64,000 nucleotides of DNA, from assembly GCA_963593905.1 (NCBI GenBank), contig CAVBBL010000007.1:1-64000 (forward strand), given 5' to 3'. Both the position numbers and the translations under genes were made by a program. Below are positions 24,295 through 32,919 of the stretch, one piece after another. Positions within the stretch are counted from its first letter, which is position 1, and each line of letters opens with the position of its first letter. The DNA comes from CAG-791 sp963593905 (GTDB taxonomy: Bacteria; Bacillota; Clostridia; Lachnospirales; Lachnospiraceae). Below the pieces are notes generated by a model. It did no database searches, had not been told where the DNA came from, and worked only from the letters and a program-made list of their open reading frames with translations.

Positions 24295-25686
24295 TTGGGT
24301 AAGAAACAGGGTTTGTCTTTTTGGAAAACAGTAAAACTGGCGGCTGCGGCAGCCACTGCTGCTTTGGTCATTACACTGGCAGTGCCGGGCGCAAGGATGG
24401 AGACACAGGCAGCGCAGGCGAAGGGAATTGATGTGTCTGCCTATCAGGGAGCCATCAACTGGCAGGCAGTAAAAAACAGCGGTGTTTCCTTTGCTATGAT
24501 TCGTGTAGGCAATACCGCTTATGGTATTGATACCTACTTTGCACAGAATATGATCGGGGCTAATGCGGCCGGTCTTCGTGTGGGATGTTATGTATACACC
24601 TACGCGACTACGGCGGCGCAGGCTGTGCAGGAGGCACAGTTTGTTCTTTCTGCGGTGGCACCTTATACGGTTTCTTTCCCTATTGCTATTGATGTCGAGG
24701 ATCAGGTGCATAAGTCACTGTCTGCAGCACAGCAGGCGGAGATCGTCAATGCTTTCTGCGCTACGATTTATAATGCCGGCTATACACCCATGGTCTATGC
24801 CTCTCGGAACTGGTTTCTGGAGAGAATGGGTCCGGTGGCCTGGGATCACTGGGTAGCTCAGTACAATACCTATTGTGATTATCCGGGCTATGCTATGTGG
24901 CAGGCCAGCAGCAGCGGCAGTGTGCCGGGTATCGCAGGCCGTGTGGATGTGGATTATCTGTTTAAGGATTATTTCACATTGATCGTGGCTAACGGATTCT
25001 CAGAGAGAAACGGTAATACCTATTATTACAAGAATTATAAACAGCAGGTAGGCTTACAGACCATCAATAATAAGCTCTATTTCTTTGATGCTACCGGTGT
25101 GATGTATAAGGGCTGGTTGGGTGCCGGCGCTGCCAAGTATTACTTTACCTCAGATGGTTCCGCAGCAGTGGGCTGGCAGACCATCGAGAACGCCAAGTAC
25201 TATTTCGGCGCAGACGGACTGGCTGTGACCGGTGTCTATCCCATCGGCGGTGCGAACTATCTCTTTGATGCCAACGGTGTAATGACCACAGGTTGGTTTG
25301 ATTTTGGCGGTGCTAAGCTCTACTTCGGTGCAGACGGCAAGATGGTGACCGGCTTACAGACCATCGGTACCGATACCTATTACTTTGATGCAGCAACAGG
25401 TGCTATGCTGACTGGTCTGCAGAATACCGCCACCGGCGTCCACTACTTCGGTGCAGACGGCAAGATGACCACAGGTCTGGTGACTACCCCCGATGGCAGC
25501 ACCTATGATTTTGATGGTGCCGGCAACATGCTCACAGGCTGGCAGCTCATCGGTACCGGTTATTATTACTTCGGCGCAGACGGCAAGATGCTGACCAATG
25601 CCACATTTACCGATAAAGCAGGCATGCCTGTGACGGTAGATGCTACGGGGTTGATGATTGCGCCTGCAGGCTATATACCGCAGTAA
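24295..25686 (+). CDS. Secreted GH25 lysozyme with cell-wall-binding repeats
   Basis: The 463-aa protein starts with TTG (AAGGGG upstream), followed by a lysine-rich N-terminus and a hydrophobic signal segment ending near ARMETQAAQA. The GH25 muramidase domain (about 42-225) shows KGIDVSAYQGAINWQAVK, PIAIDVED and RVDVDYLFKDYF. The C-terminal half (about 240-450) is made of choline-binding-like repeats of about 20 aa, for example YYFGADGKMVTGLQTI. It likely cleaves peptidoglycan during growth, division or competition. It has its own promoter and a downstream terminator, so is probably monocistronic. Confidence 0.92.
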   Translation: MGKKQGLSFWKTVKLAAAAATAALVITLAVPGARMETQAAQAKGIDVSAYQGAINWQAVKNSGVSFAMIRVGNTAYGIDTYFAQNMIGANAAGLRVGCYVYTYATTAAQAVQEAQFVLSAVAPYTVSFPIAIDVEDQVHKSLSAAQQAEIVNAFCATIYNAGYTPMVYASRNWFLERMGPVAWDHWVAQYNTYCDYPGYAMWQASSSGSVPGIAGRVDVDYLFKDYFTLIVANGFSERNGNTYYYKNYKQQVGLQTINNKLYFFDATGVMYKGWLGAGAAKYYFTSDGSAAVGWQTIENAKYYFGADGLAVTGVYPIGGANYLFDANGVMTTGWFDFGGAKLYFGADGKMVTGLQTIGTDTYYFDAATGAMLTGLQNTATGVHYFGADGKMTTGLVTTPDGSTYDFDGAGNMLTGWQLIGTGYYYFGADGKMLTNATFTDKAGMPVTVDATGLMIAPAGYIPQ

Positions 25687-25767
25687 CAAGGCGTTAAACC
25701 TGTGTATCACAGTAATAAGGTAGTAAACCTGGATACAGCAGTATACGGGTGTTAAACCTGAATTACC
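25681..25767 (+). repeat. Three 29-bp tandem repeats over the GH25 stop codon
   Basis: Units 25681-25709, 25710-25738 and 25739-25767 share the core GTAAACCTG and a leading CAGTA. The first contains the TAA stop codon (CAG TAA), so later copies are untranslated. Confidence 0.85.
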
Positions 25768-25870
25768 TGATTTCTCCTTCATTCTCGCAGGAAAATTTGC
25801 AAAATAAATTTATATTCACAGCGAAAAAGGATATTTACATCTTTTATACTCTCTGCTATTCTGAAAAAGA

Positions 25871-25907
25871 AGCAGCCGGAACCGAAAGGCGCCGGCTGCT
25901 TTTCTTA
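25871..25907 (+). terminator. Terminator after the GH25 gene
   Basis: The stem AGCAGCCGG/CCGGCTGCT is followed by TTTTCTT. From here to 26088 the sequence is AT-rich with pyrimidine runs and shows no gene or clear signal. Confidence 0.88.
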
Positions 25908-26101
25908 TATCATCTCTTTCAAATTTATCTTTTTCTAAGTCTATTTTTTTTAAATCCAGCTTTTCTTAATTTTTCTAAATTGGAATAACAAGTTTCAAAC
26001 TGATAACAAGATAGTCTTTCATTTTCTGTAATAATCTTTCATTTACCCAATTTTCTCAATTCCCTAAATTCCCAAATTCTATGTGTGCAAGGAGTGATTT
26101 C

Positions 26102-27658
26102 ATGTTCAGCAGTGTTTGTACAGGAGCGGTAAGCGGCATTAACAGCTATTTGATGCAGGTGGAAACGGATATAGCGGATGGATTACCTTCGTTTACTATG
26201 GTGGGCTTTTTAAGCGGAGAGGTAAAGGAGGCTGGGGAGCGGGTGCGGGTTGCTCTTAAAAATGCCGGCGTGAAATTGCCGCCCATGCGCATTACCGTGA
26301 ACTTTTCTCCTGCAGATATTCCCAAGCGGGGAATGGTGGTGGATCTGCCGGTGGCAGCCGGTATTCTCTGCTCGTTGGAACTTCTTCCTGCTAAGGCACT
26401 GGAGGGTGTGCTGATTGTGGGAGAACTCGGGCTTAATGGAGAAGTAAAGCCAGTCCGTGGTGTGCTGCCTATCACCGCAGAGGCCGTCAGATGTGGGAGA
26501 AAGGTCTGCATTGTGCCTGCCGATAATGTGAAGGAAGGTGCTGTGGTGCAGGATATTAAGGTGGTGGGCGTCCATACTTTGCAGGAGATGTTGGCCTATT
26601 TGCTGACACCGGTGGATAAAAGAGACGCACTGCTTCCTCCCGGACATGTGAATCTGGAGATGTTGTTTGGGCAGTCCATGCAGGACGGTATACCGGACTT
26701 TGCGGAGATTCATGGACAGAAGGCTGTCAAAAGAGCATTGGAGATAGCAGCCGCAGGATTTCATAATGTCATAATGATTGGTCCGCCCGGTTCGGGGAAG
26801 ACTATGCTGGCAAAGCGGCTGCCGGGGATACTGCCGCCGCTTTCCATGGAAGAGAGCATGGAGGTGACCACCGTCTACAGTGTGGCGGGCATGCTGCCGG
26901 CAGAGAAACCGCTGGTGACGGAACGTCCCTTTATGATGCCTCATCACACTACTACCAGACAGGCTCTGGCAGGGGGAGGGGCTGTTCCAAGGCCGGGAGC
27001 CATATCCCTGGCGCACAGAGGGGTTCTGTTTCTGGATGAATTGCCGGAATTTGGCAGAGAGACATTAGATATCCTGCGGCAGCCCCTGGAGGATCATGAA
27101 ATCACTATTGCCCGCAGCGCCGGTACCTTTCGTTATCCTGCTCGTTTCATGCTGGCGGCAGCTATGAATCCATGTCCTTGCGGCTATTATCCGGACAGGA
27201 AGAGATGCCGCTGTACAGACAGGGAGGTCAATCGCTATCTTCAGAGAATCAGCGGACCGGTATTAGACCGTATTGATTTGGCTACGCAGGCACCACAGGT
27301 CTGTGTGGAAGCATTGCAAAACCGCCAAAAGGAAGAAAGCAGCGAGAGTATTCGTGAGAGAGTGCTGAAAGCCAGAGAGAGACAGCAGGCGAGATTTGCC
27401 GGCACATCGCTTTATTTTAATGGAGATATGGGGGCAAGGGATGTGGAGAAATACTGCATATTAGGAGGCGGAGAAGAGGAATATCTGCGGAGACTTTTTG
27501 AAAAGATGCAGCTCAGTGCCAGAGCCTATCACCGCATTCTCAAGGTGGCCAGAACGATTGCCGATCTGGAGGGAGAGGAAGAAATCCACCGGAAACACCT
27601 GGCAGAGGCCGCTGGCTATCGCATTACAGAGAGGACTTATTGGGAGGTGCAGGAATAG
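26102..27658 (+). CDS. ComM/YifB-family AAA+ ATPase
   Basis: This 518-aa magnesium-chelatase-like AAA+ protein is of the YifB/ComM type. In other bacteria ComM is a branch-migration helicase used in natural transformation. Visible parts are the N-terminal ChlI-like domain (MFSSVCTGAVSGIN...), Walker A IGPPGSGKTMLAKRLP (about residues 224-239), Walker B LFLDELPEF, and the Cys-rich AAMNPCPCGYYPD. AAGGAG lies 8 nt before the ATG at 26102. It sits 20 nt upstream of dprA, a pairing that supports a DNA-uptake or recombination role. Confidence 0.9.
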   Translation: MFSSVCTGAVSGINSYLMQVETDIADGLPSFTMVGFLSGEVKEAGERVRVALKNAGVKLPPMRITVNFSPADIPKRGMVVDLPVAAGILCSLELLPAKALEGVLIVGELGLNGEVKPVRGVLPITAEAVRCGRKVCIVPADNVKEGAVVQDIKVVGVHTLQEMLAYLLTPVDKRDALLPPGHVNLEMLFGQSMQDGIPDFAEIHGQKAVKRALEIAAAGFHNVIMIGPPGSGKTMLAKRLPGILPPLSMEESMEVTTVYSVAGMLPAEKPLVTERPFMMPHHTTTRQALAGGGAVPRPGAISLAHRGVLFLDELPEFGRETLDILRQPLEDHEITIARSAGTFRYPARFMLAAAMNPCPCGYYPDRKRCRCTDREVNRYLQRISGPVLDRIDLATQAPQVCVEALQNRQKEESSESIRERVLKARERQQARFAGTSLYFNGDMGARDVEKYCILGGGEEEYLRRLFEKMQLSARAYHRILKVARTIADLEGEEEIHRKHLAEAAGYRITERTYWEVQE

Positions 27659-27678
27659 CAAAAAGGAAGGGGTGTCTG

Positions 27679-29007
27679 ATGACAGAAGCTAGTGTTTATG
27701 CCTATTGGCTGTATTCCATAAGTGGTTTGGGCAGCAGAGCAATCTGGCTGCTTCGAAACGCATGGTTCAGGAAAAAAGAGAAAAAGTCAGATGATGAAAA
27801 AAAAATAAAAGAAATAGATGAAATAAATAAAACGAATGAAATAAAAGAATCAAATGAAATGGATGAAATAAAAGAGACCAATAAAATAAAAGAGACCAGT
27901 GATGTAAATGAGACAAATAAAGTAAAAGAAACACAGGAATCAGATTTTGCAAGGTCAATTTATTTCATGGAGGAAGAAGCATTAAAGTCACTCTGCTGCA
28001 TTGCTTGGGGAGAAAGTATAAGAAGTGTAAAAAAGGCAGAACAGATTCTTCTTGGAAGAAAAGAAGCGCAGGTACTGAAAAAGAGAGAAAAGGAACTACA
28101 GGAATTTTTCAAAAGAGGCATTTCGTTTTATAGCATGGAAGATCCTGCTTATCCCAAACGGCTTCGAGAAATCCCGGATCCTCCCTACGGACTTTTTGTA
28201 AAAGGCAGGCTGCCGGATCATGCTCGTCCCTGTGTGGCTATCATAGGCGCCAGAATGGCCTCCGCCTACGGCAGGGAGCAGGCCAGGAGATTTGCAAAAG
28301 AGTTGGCAGAAAACGGTATACAAATCGTCTCCGGCATGGCCAGAGGAATCGATGGTATTGCGGAGCGCGCTGCTTTTGACGGTGGCGGTGTCTCTTTTGC
28401 AGTATTAGGAAGCGGTGTAGATGTATGTTACCCCAGGGAAAATCAAAATCTCTATGATCGAACAGTGAAGGAGGGAGGTGTTATCAGCGAGTATTTTCCG
28501 GGCATGCAGCCCTTGGCACAGTTTTTTCCGGCCAGAAACCGGATCATTTCCGGATTGGCAGAGGTGCTTTTGGTGGTGGAGGCCAGAGCGCATTCCGGTA
28601 CATTGATCACGGTTGATATGGCGCTGGAACAGGGAAAGGAGGTCTTTGCTATACCGGGACGTGTCAGTGATGCGCTGAGCTTTGGATGCAACAGATTGAT
28701 CAGACAGGGTGCCGGCATCGCCATGGAACCCAGGGATATTCTGGAATATTTCTACGGCATCTCTAAGGAGGAGACGACAGGAGAGGCACAGAGAGCAGTA
28801 TTTCCTCTTTCTGAGATGGAAAAACTTCTGTATGATCTATTGGAACCACTGGACGCCCAAAACCTGGATGACATAACGCAGGCAGCAGAAGAAAAACTGG
28901 GACGCAGGGTAGAGATTCCGGAGGTTACACAGGGCATCATGCAGCTGATTCTGTATGGAATGGCAAGGGAAGATGGCATGGGAAGATACAGAAGAGAGGC
29001 GGATTGA
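27679..29007 (+). CDS. dprA: DNA-processing protein DprA with a low-complexity insert
   Basis: DprA loads RecA on incoming single-stranded DNA during transformation. The 442-aa protein has an N-terminal SAM-like part split by an insert, then the Rossmann core (VAIIGARMASAYGREQAR, SGMARGIDGIAERAAF, GSGVDVCYPREN, FPARNRIISGL) and a winged-helix C-terminus. The insert, about residues 33-76, is made of Lys, Glu, Ile and Asn (IKETNKIKETSDVNETNK). It comes from an AT-rich purine repeat in the DNA and is not usual in the family. The start at 27679 has GGAAGGGG upstream. Confidence 0.92.
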   Translation: MTEASVYAYWLYSISGLGSRAIWLLRNAWFRKKEKKSDDEKKIKEIDEINKTNEIKESNEMDEIKETNKIKETSDVNETNKVKETQESDFARSIYFMEEEALKSLCCIAWGESIRSVKKAEQILLGRKEAQVLKKREKELQEFFKRGISFYSMEDPAYPKRLREIPDPPYGLFVKGRLPDHARPCVAIIGARMASAYGREQARRFAKELAENGIQIVSGMARGIDGIAERAAFDGGGVSFAVLGSGVDVCYPRENQNLYDRTVKEGGVISEYFPGMQPLAQFFPARNRIISGLAEVLLVVEARAHSGTLITVDMALEQGKEVFAIPGRVSDALSFGCNRLIRQGAGIAMEPRDILEYFYGISKEETTGEAQRAVFPLSEMEKLLYDLLEPLDAQNLDDITQAAEEKLGRRVEIPEVTQGIMQLILYGMAREDGMGRYRREAD

Positions 29008-29057
29008 AGTGAAATTTATTTGACTTTTGGAAAAATGATCAATATAATACTCGTCAG

Positions 29058-29106
29058 ACGAGTAGCAGACCTGCGTAAATCCAGTTTGGCTACTCGTTTT
29101 TTATTT
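29058..29106 (+). terminator. Terminator after dprA
   Basis: The stem ACGAGTAGC/GCTACTCGT (9 bp) is followed by TTTTTTATTT. Confidence 0.85.
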
Positions 29107-29141
29107 AAGTGCATGAAATTTAAAAACGGAATACGGTTACT

Positions 29142-29200
29142 AAAAAGTGTGTAGCTTATCAGCGTAAGTCCAACTTACGGGATAGGAGCACACTTTTTTA
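29142..29200 (+). terminator. Nested hairpin with T-tract before the MATE gene
   Basis: AAAAAGTGTG pairs with CACACTTTTTT, enclosing CGTAAGT/ACTTACG. The T-rich 3' arm could act as a terminator or attenuator in the MATE leader. No named riboswitch class was recognised. Confidence 0.5.
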
Positions 29201-29204
29201 GTGG

Positions 29205-29274
29205 AAAAAAAAGGAGGAAAATCCTCTCCTCGCCAGAGGGCTCGGATTTTTCCTTCGGAAAAACAAGGAGGATT
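29205..29274 (+). promoter_or_regulatory. Leader that can hide the MATE ribosome binding site
   Basis: The pyrimidine tract AATCCTCTCCT (29220-29230) can pair with the real ribosome binding site AAGGAGGATT (29265-29274). It can instead pair with a decoy AAGGAGGA just upstream (29211-29218). A small TTTTTCC/GGAAAAA hairpin lies between. The two pairings exclude each other. Confidence 0.5.
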
Positions 29275-29276
29275 GT

Positions 29277-30641
29277 ATGGCGGAGAATAGTAAGATGAAG
29301 GATATGCCCGTGAATAAGCTTATGTTGGAGATGGGGATACCCATGATTTTATCTATGGCATTGCAGGCGGTTTACAATATTGTGGACAGTGCCTTTGTGG
29401 GGAATATGAAGAACGGGAGCGAGGCAGCGCTTAATGCACTGACTTTGGTATTTCCGGTGCAGATGCTCATGGTGGCGGTTGCGATCGGAACAGGGGTGGG
29501 AACCAATGCATTGTTGGCACGGATGCTTGGCGAGCAAAATTATAAAAGGGCGGCAAAGGCTGCGGGCAACAGTCTATTCCTTGGTTTTATCATTTATGGA
29601 ATATGTCTGCTGTTTGGTATTTTTGGTGTGAAAGCATACATTTCCTCTCAAACGGCTGATGCCCAGGTCATTGGGATGGGAACGGATTATCTGCGGATAT
29701 GCTGTGTGTTTTCCTTTGGCATTGTGTTCTTTTCTTTATTTGAAAAGCTGCTGCAGGCGACCGGCCGTTCTGTCTATTCCACTATTGGACAGGTGTTCGG
29801 CGCTGTGGTTAATATCATCCTGGATCCCATTATGATCTACGGTATTGGGCCGGTGCCGGAAATGGGCGTAAACGGCGCAGCCTACGCAACGGTGATCGGG
29901 CAGATTTCTTCTGCCTTGCTTTTGTATATTTTTCACAGAAGACTGAACAGGGAATTTGAACATGGTATCAAGTACATGAAACCTGAGGGGAGTATGATCA
30001 GAGGCATCTATGCCATCGGCCTTCCTGCTATCATTGCCCAGGCACTTATGTCCATTATGGTATATGCTATGAACATGATCCTGAAATTTAATCCTTCTGC
30101 GCAAACCGCTTATGGACTATTCTATAAAGTGCAGCAATTCGTATTGTTTATGGCTTTCGGATTAAGAGATGCCATCACACCAATCATTGCCTTTGCCTAT
30201 GGAATGCACAGTAAGAAGCGGATACAGGATGGCATCAAATACGGGCTGCTCTATACTGTCATACTGATGATTGCCGGTACTGCGATTACAGAGGGATTTC
30301 CCGGGGATTTTGCGACCCTGTTCAATGCAGGAGATTCAAGAGAATATTTTATCAGTGCTATGAGAATTATTCCTGTTAGTTTTATTTTTGCCGGCATCAA
30401 CGTGGCCTATCAGGGGATTTATCAGGCTTTGGAAAGCGGGATGGAGTCTTTGGTGATCTCTCTTTTAAGACAGCTGGTGATTATATTACCCGTGGCGTCG
30501 ATTTTTGCTGTGTTGGTAAGAAATGGTCAGATGGGTACTTCTATGATTTGGTGGGCATTTCCCATCACCGAGATTGCAGCATGCCTGGTGGGATATGTAT
30601 TTTTAAGGAAGATCAGGAAAAAGGTGGAAAGTCTAAGCTAA
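29277..30641 (+). CDS. MATE-family efflux transporter
   Basis: The 454-aa multidrug and toxin extrusion protein exchanges cations for its substrate; the substrate is unknown. About 12 membrane segments are visible. The family landmark KLMLEMGIPMILSMALQAVY lies near the N-terminus, and the second half begins AIGLPAIIAQALMSIM. AAGGAGG lies 7 nt before the ATG. It is preceded by an unusual leader of hairpins and followed by a bidirectional terminator. Confidence 0.9.
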   Translation: MAENSKMKDMPVNKLMLEMGIPMILSMALQAVYNIVDSAFVGNMKNGSEAALNALTLVFPVQMLMVAVAIGTGVGTNALLARMLGEQNYKRAAKAAGNSLFLGFIIYGICLLFGIFGVKAYISSQTADAQVIGMGTDYLRICCVFSFGIVFFSLFEKLLQATGRSVYSTIGQVFGAVVNIILDPIMIYGIGPVPEMGVNGAAYATVIGQISSALLLYIFHRRLNREFEHGIKYMKPEGSMIRGIYAIGLPAIIAQALMSIMVYAMNMILKFNPSAQTAYGLFYKVQQFVLFMAFGLRDAITPIIAFAYGMHSKKRIQDGIKYGLLYTVILMIAGTAITEGFPGDFATLFNAGDSREYFISAMRIIPVSFIFAGINVAYQGIYQALESGMESLVISLLRQLVIILPVASIFAVLVRNGQMGTSMIWWAFPITEIAACLVGYVFLRKIRKKVESLS

Positions 30642-30802
30642 GAAAATAAATATTCTTCCTTTGCTTGCGTATTCATTGTAAAAATAAAAATCTCTGTGAT
30701 CAAATCGTGAAAGAAGTGCCATCATGCATTTGCTGTTCACGGGCTTTTGAAATCTTCTTATTTTGGATTAGTTTTAGAAGTGATATTTATTTCTCGGACA
30801 AA

Positions 30803-30840
30803 AAAAGATCAGCAGGTAATTACCCGCTGATCTTTTTCCC
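30803..30840. terminator. Bidirectional terminator
   Basis: AAAAGATCAGC.GGTAATTACC.GCTGATCTTTTT forms a long stem with A-run and T-run flanks. It can end both the MATE transcript and the leftward small-peptide transcript. Confidence 0.85.
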
Positions 30841-30898
30841 TTTTTGCTGCCGTCGAGATAGTAATGTCAAGTGTACGGGAATAAGGTACTTACTTTAT

Positions 30899-30976
30899 TT
30901 ATACTAGAAACATTCCAATCGCGCAGCCGGTAGCGGTCAGGAAGAGACCTCCAAATAATGCTATTCCTGCAATCAT
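30899..30976 (-). CDS. 25-aa hydrophobic peptide (single membrane span)
   Basis: The minus-strand frame has AAAGGAG 7 nt before its ATG and encodes MIAGIALFGGLFLTATGC followed by AIGMFLV. It is almost wholly hydrophobic and could be one membrane helix. It shares LFGGL....TG....G with the peptide at 31096-31206, also with a strong AAAGGAG. It is not a family I recognise; possibilities include a type I toxin-like peptide, a transporter accessory peptide or a stress-response peptide. Confidence 0.6.
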   Translation of the reverse strand: MIAGIALFGGLFLTATGCAIGMFLV

Positions 30977-31095
30977 AATTTCTCCTTTCATTTGTTTATT
31001 GTATGTAGTGTTTTAAAGTAAAAGTTACATTGTCAGTGTGCTATACACGAGATGACCGAATTAAACACCGACGGTCATCGGCACGTGCAGATGCT

Positions 31096-31206
31096 TTATT
31101 GGAAATCCTGTTTTTTTGTCTTGCCGCTTCCACAGAAATATTCCAAAAGCCCCATGCCCGTTACGCTTACGACCAGTCCACCGAAACATAAAAATAATGT
31201 ACCCAT
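31096..31206 (-). CDS. 36-aa membrane peptide with charged tail
   Basis: The minus-strand frame from ATG at 31206 has GAAAGGAG upstream. It encodes MGTLFLCFGGLVVSVTGMG, then LLEYF and a hydrophilic tail CGSGKTKKQDFQ. One membrane helix with a cytoplasmic basic tail is likely. The FGGL....TG motif is shared with the 25-aa peptide 120 nt downstream, indicating paralogy. The two are probably transcribed together, divergently from the MerR-methyltransferase gene at 31431. Confidence 0.6.
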   Translation of the reverse strand: MGTLFLCFGGLVVSVTGMGLLEYFCGSGKTKKQDFQ

Positions 31207-31430
31207 TTAAATCTCCTTTCATCTTCCTTTGTTGGATTATTCGTTGTAAGATTGTTTAAAAGCTTTGTTCTTGCGTTTGTTTTTACTTGATGACCATATC
31301 ATATTAAACGGAGTGTATTAAAAACGTAACAAGGCAAAACGGTAGAGATAGGGATAAGCAGATATAAAAAGATTTAAAATCAGAGAGGATATCCATTCAT
31401 TCTGTAAGATGATTGGATCATGAGGAATCC

Positions 31431-32633
31431 ATGAACAAAGATGGTTACTATACTTCCGGGGAATTTGCAAAAAAGGCCCATGTGACACTGCGTACCATCC
31501 GCTATTATGACAAGCAGCAGATTTTGACACCCTCAGCCAGATCTGAGGCAGGTGCCAGGTTTTATACGGATCAGGATCTGGCCAGACTGCAGCAGATCTT
31601 GCTTCTTAAGTATCTGGGATTTTCTCTGGAGGATATCAGGGAAATGGTGGTGGCATCCGATGACAGGCACCTTCTCCTCGAGTCTTTGCGGGTGCAGAGA
31701 AAGCTTTTAGAGGAACGTATGGAGGAACTGCAGGCTATGACCAAGGCGCTGGATACCACCACCGGTCAGCTCCAGAAGAACCAATCCATTGATTGGAACA
31801 GCATGATGGAGCTGATCCATTTGACTTCTATGGAACGAAGCCTAAAGACCCAGTATCAGAATGCTACCAATATTGCATCCCGCATTCGTCTGCACCACGC
31901 TTTTTCTACAAATCGGCAGGGATGGTTCCCATGGCTCATGGAACAGGCTTCTATTACAGGAGACAGCATTCCTGCAGAAAAGACATGGACGCGGATTCTG
32001 GAGCTTGGCTGCGGCAACGGAGAATTGTGGATAGAAAACAGAGAAAAGCTGCCTGCGAATGTACAGGTAATCCTGTCAGATATCTCAGAAGGCATGCTGC
32101 GGGAGGCACAGCACGCCTTGGAAAAAGACGGGCGATTTTTCTTTCATGTTTTTGATTGTCATCAGATCCCTTTTTCCGATGAGAGCTTTGATATAGTTTT
32201 TGCCAATCATTTACTGTTTTACTGCGAAGATATTCCCAGGGTGCTGCAGGAGTGCAGACGGGTATTAAAGCCCGGAGGAAAGATGATCTGCAGTACCTAC
32301 GGAAGCAGACACATGCGGGAGATCACCGAGCTGGTGCAATGCTTTAATCCGGATATCGTGCTGGCGGCGGAGGCACTTTATGAGCGCTTCGGCCTGGAAA
32401 ACGGCGAGAAGATATTGCGGCCGTATTTTAATGAAATTCAATGTCGACGCTATGATGATGCCATTGAATTAAATGAAGCAGAACCCTTGATTTCCTACAT
32501 CCTGTCCTGTCATGGCAACCAGAATCACCTTCTGCTCAACAGATATAAGGAATTTCGGGATTTTGTGAGTCAGAGAGTGGAGAAGGGATTTCATATTACC
32601 AAGGATGCAGGTGTTTTTTTGTGTGTGAAATAG
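31431..32633 (+). CDS. MerR-type regulator fused to a SAM methyltransferase
   Basis: The 400-aa protein has an N-terminal MerR DNA-binding domain (about 5-72: GEFAKKAHVTLRTIRYYDKQ, then LLKYLGFSLEDIREMV) and a coiled-coil segment (about 75-115). A class I methyltransferase domain follows (about 185-300: ILELGCGNGELW, FANHLLFYCEDIP, RRVLKPGGKMICSTYG). MerR proteins usually carry ligand-binding C-termini; here a methyltransferase takes that place. GAGGA lies before the ATG at 31431; an upstream TTG at 31413 is less likely. It is divergent from two small membrane peptides, which are the obvious candidate targets. The methyl acceptor is unknown. Confidence 0.8.
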   Translation: MNKDGYYTSGEFAKKAHVTLRTIRYYDKQQILTPSARSEAGARFYTDQDLARLQQILLLKYLGFSLEDIREMVVASDDRHLLLESLRVQRKLLEERMEELQAMTKALDTTTGQLQKNQSIDWNSMMELIHLTSMERSLKTQYQNATNIASRIRLHHAFSTNRQGWFPWLMEQASITGDSIPAEKTWTRILELGCGNGELWIENREKLPANVQVILSDISEGMLREAQHALEKDGRFFFHVFDCHQIPFSDESFDIVFANHLLFYCEDIPRVLQECRRVLKPGGKMICSTYGSRHMREITELVQCFNPDIVLAAEALYERFGLENGEKILRPYFNEIQCRRYDDAIELNEAEPLISYILSCHGNQNHLLLNRYKEFRDFVSQRVEKGFHITKDAGVFLCVK

Positions 32634-32843
32634 GTTAACTGTGTGGCTTTCTAAATCTTTTCCTAAAACCGTTGACTATAAAAAGAGTAATCTAAAAAAG
32701 TCCGGAAAAATGTATGGCAAAGCGTTGAGAACCGTAATATGAAGATGAAATTCTATAAAAATTTCTATAAAAAGAAAAATATTGAAAATTCCTCTTGCAG
32801 GTGACGTAACGTCATCTTTTATAGTACTATCAAGTAAAGAAAA

Positions 32844-32919
32844 GGATCGTATCGGAGAATTCGCCTACGCGAAATTCTCCTCACGTAGCCGCAATAAATT
32901 GCGGCAGAAAGAGGTAAAA
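32844..32919 (+). promoter_or_regulatory. Two-hairpin leader of rfbB
   Basis: This is module M3 (GGAGAATT/AATTCTCC at 32854-32880) and M4 (CCGCAAT/ATTGCGG with loop AA, 32889-32904), followed by AGAAAGAGG and the ATG. It has the same length, 76 nt, as the leader end at 14738-14813, with only a handful of differences. A GGTGACGT/ACGTCATC hairpin lies about 25 nt upstream of the module pair. Confidence 0.7.

Noticed and set aside
24277..24711. 144-codon minus-strand frame opposite the GH25 gene
   Set aside because: The plus-strand GH25 lysozyme has clear domain matches and a promoter; the antisense frame has none.
29142..29276. Known riboswitch (guanidine or similar) before the MATE gene
   Set aside because: I could not find the conserved core of any named class; only generic hairpins are seen, so it is listed as an unclassified leader.
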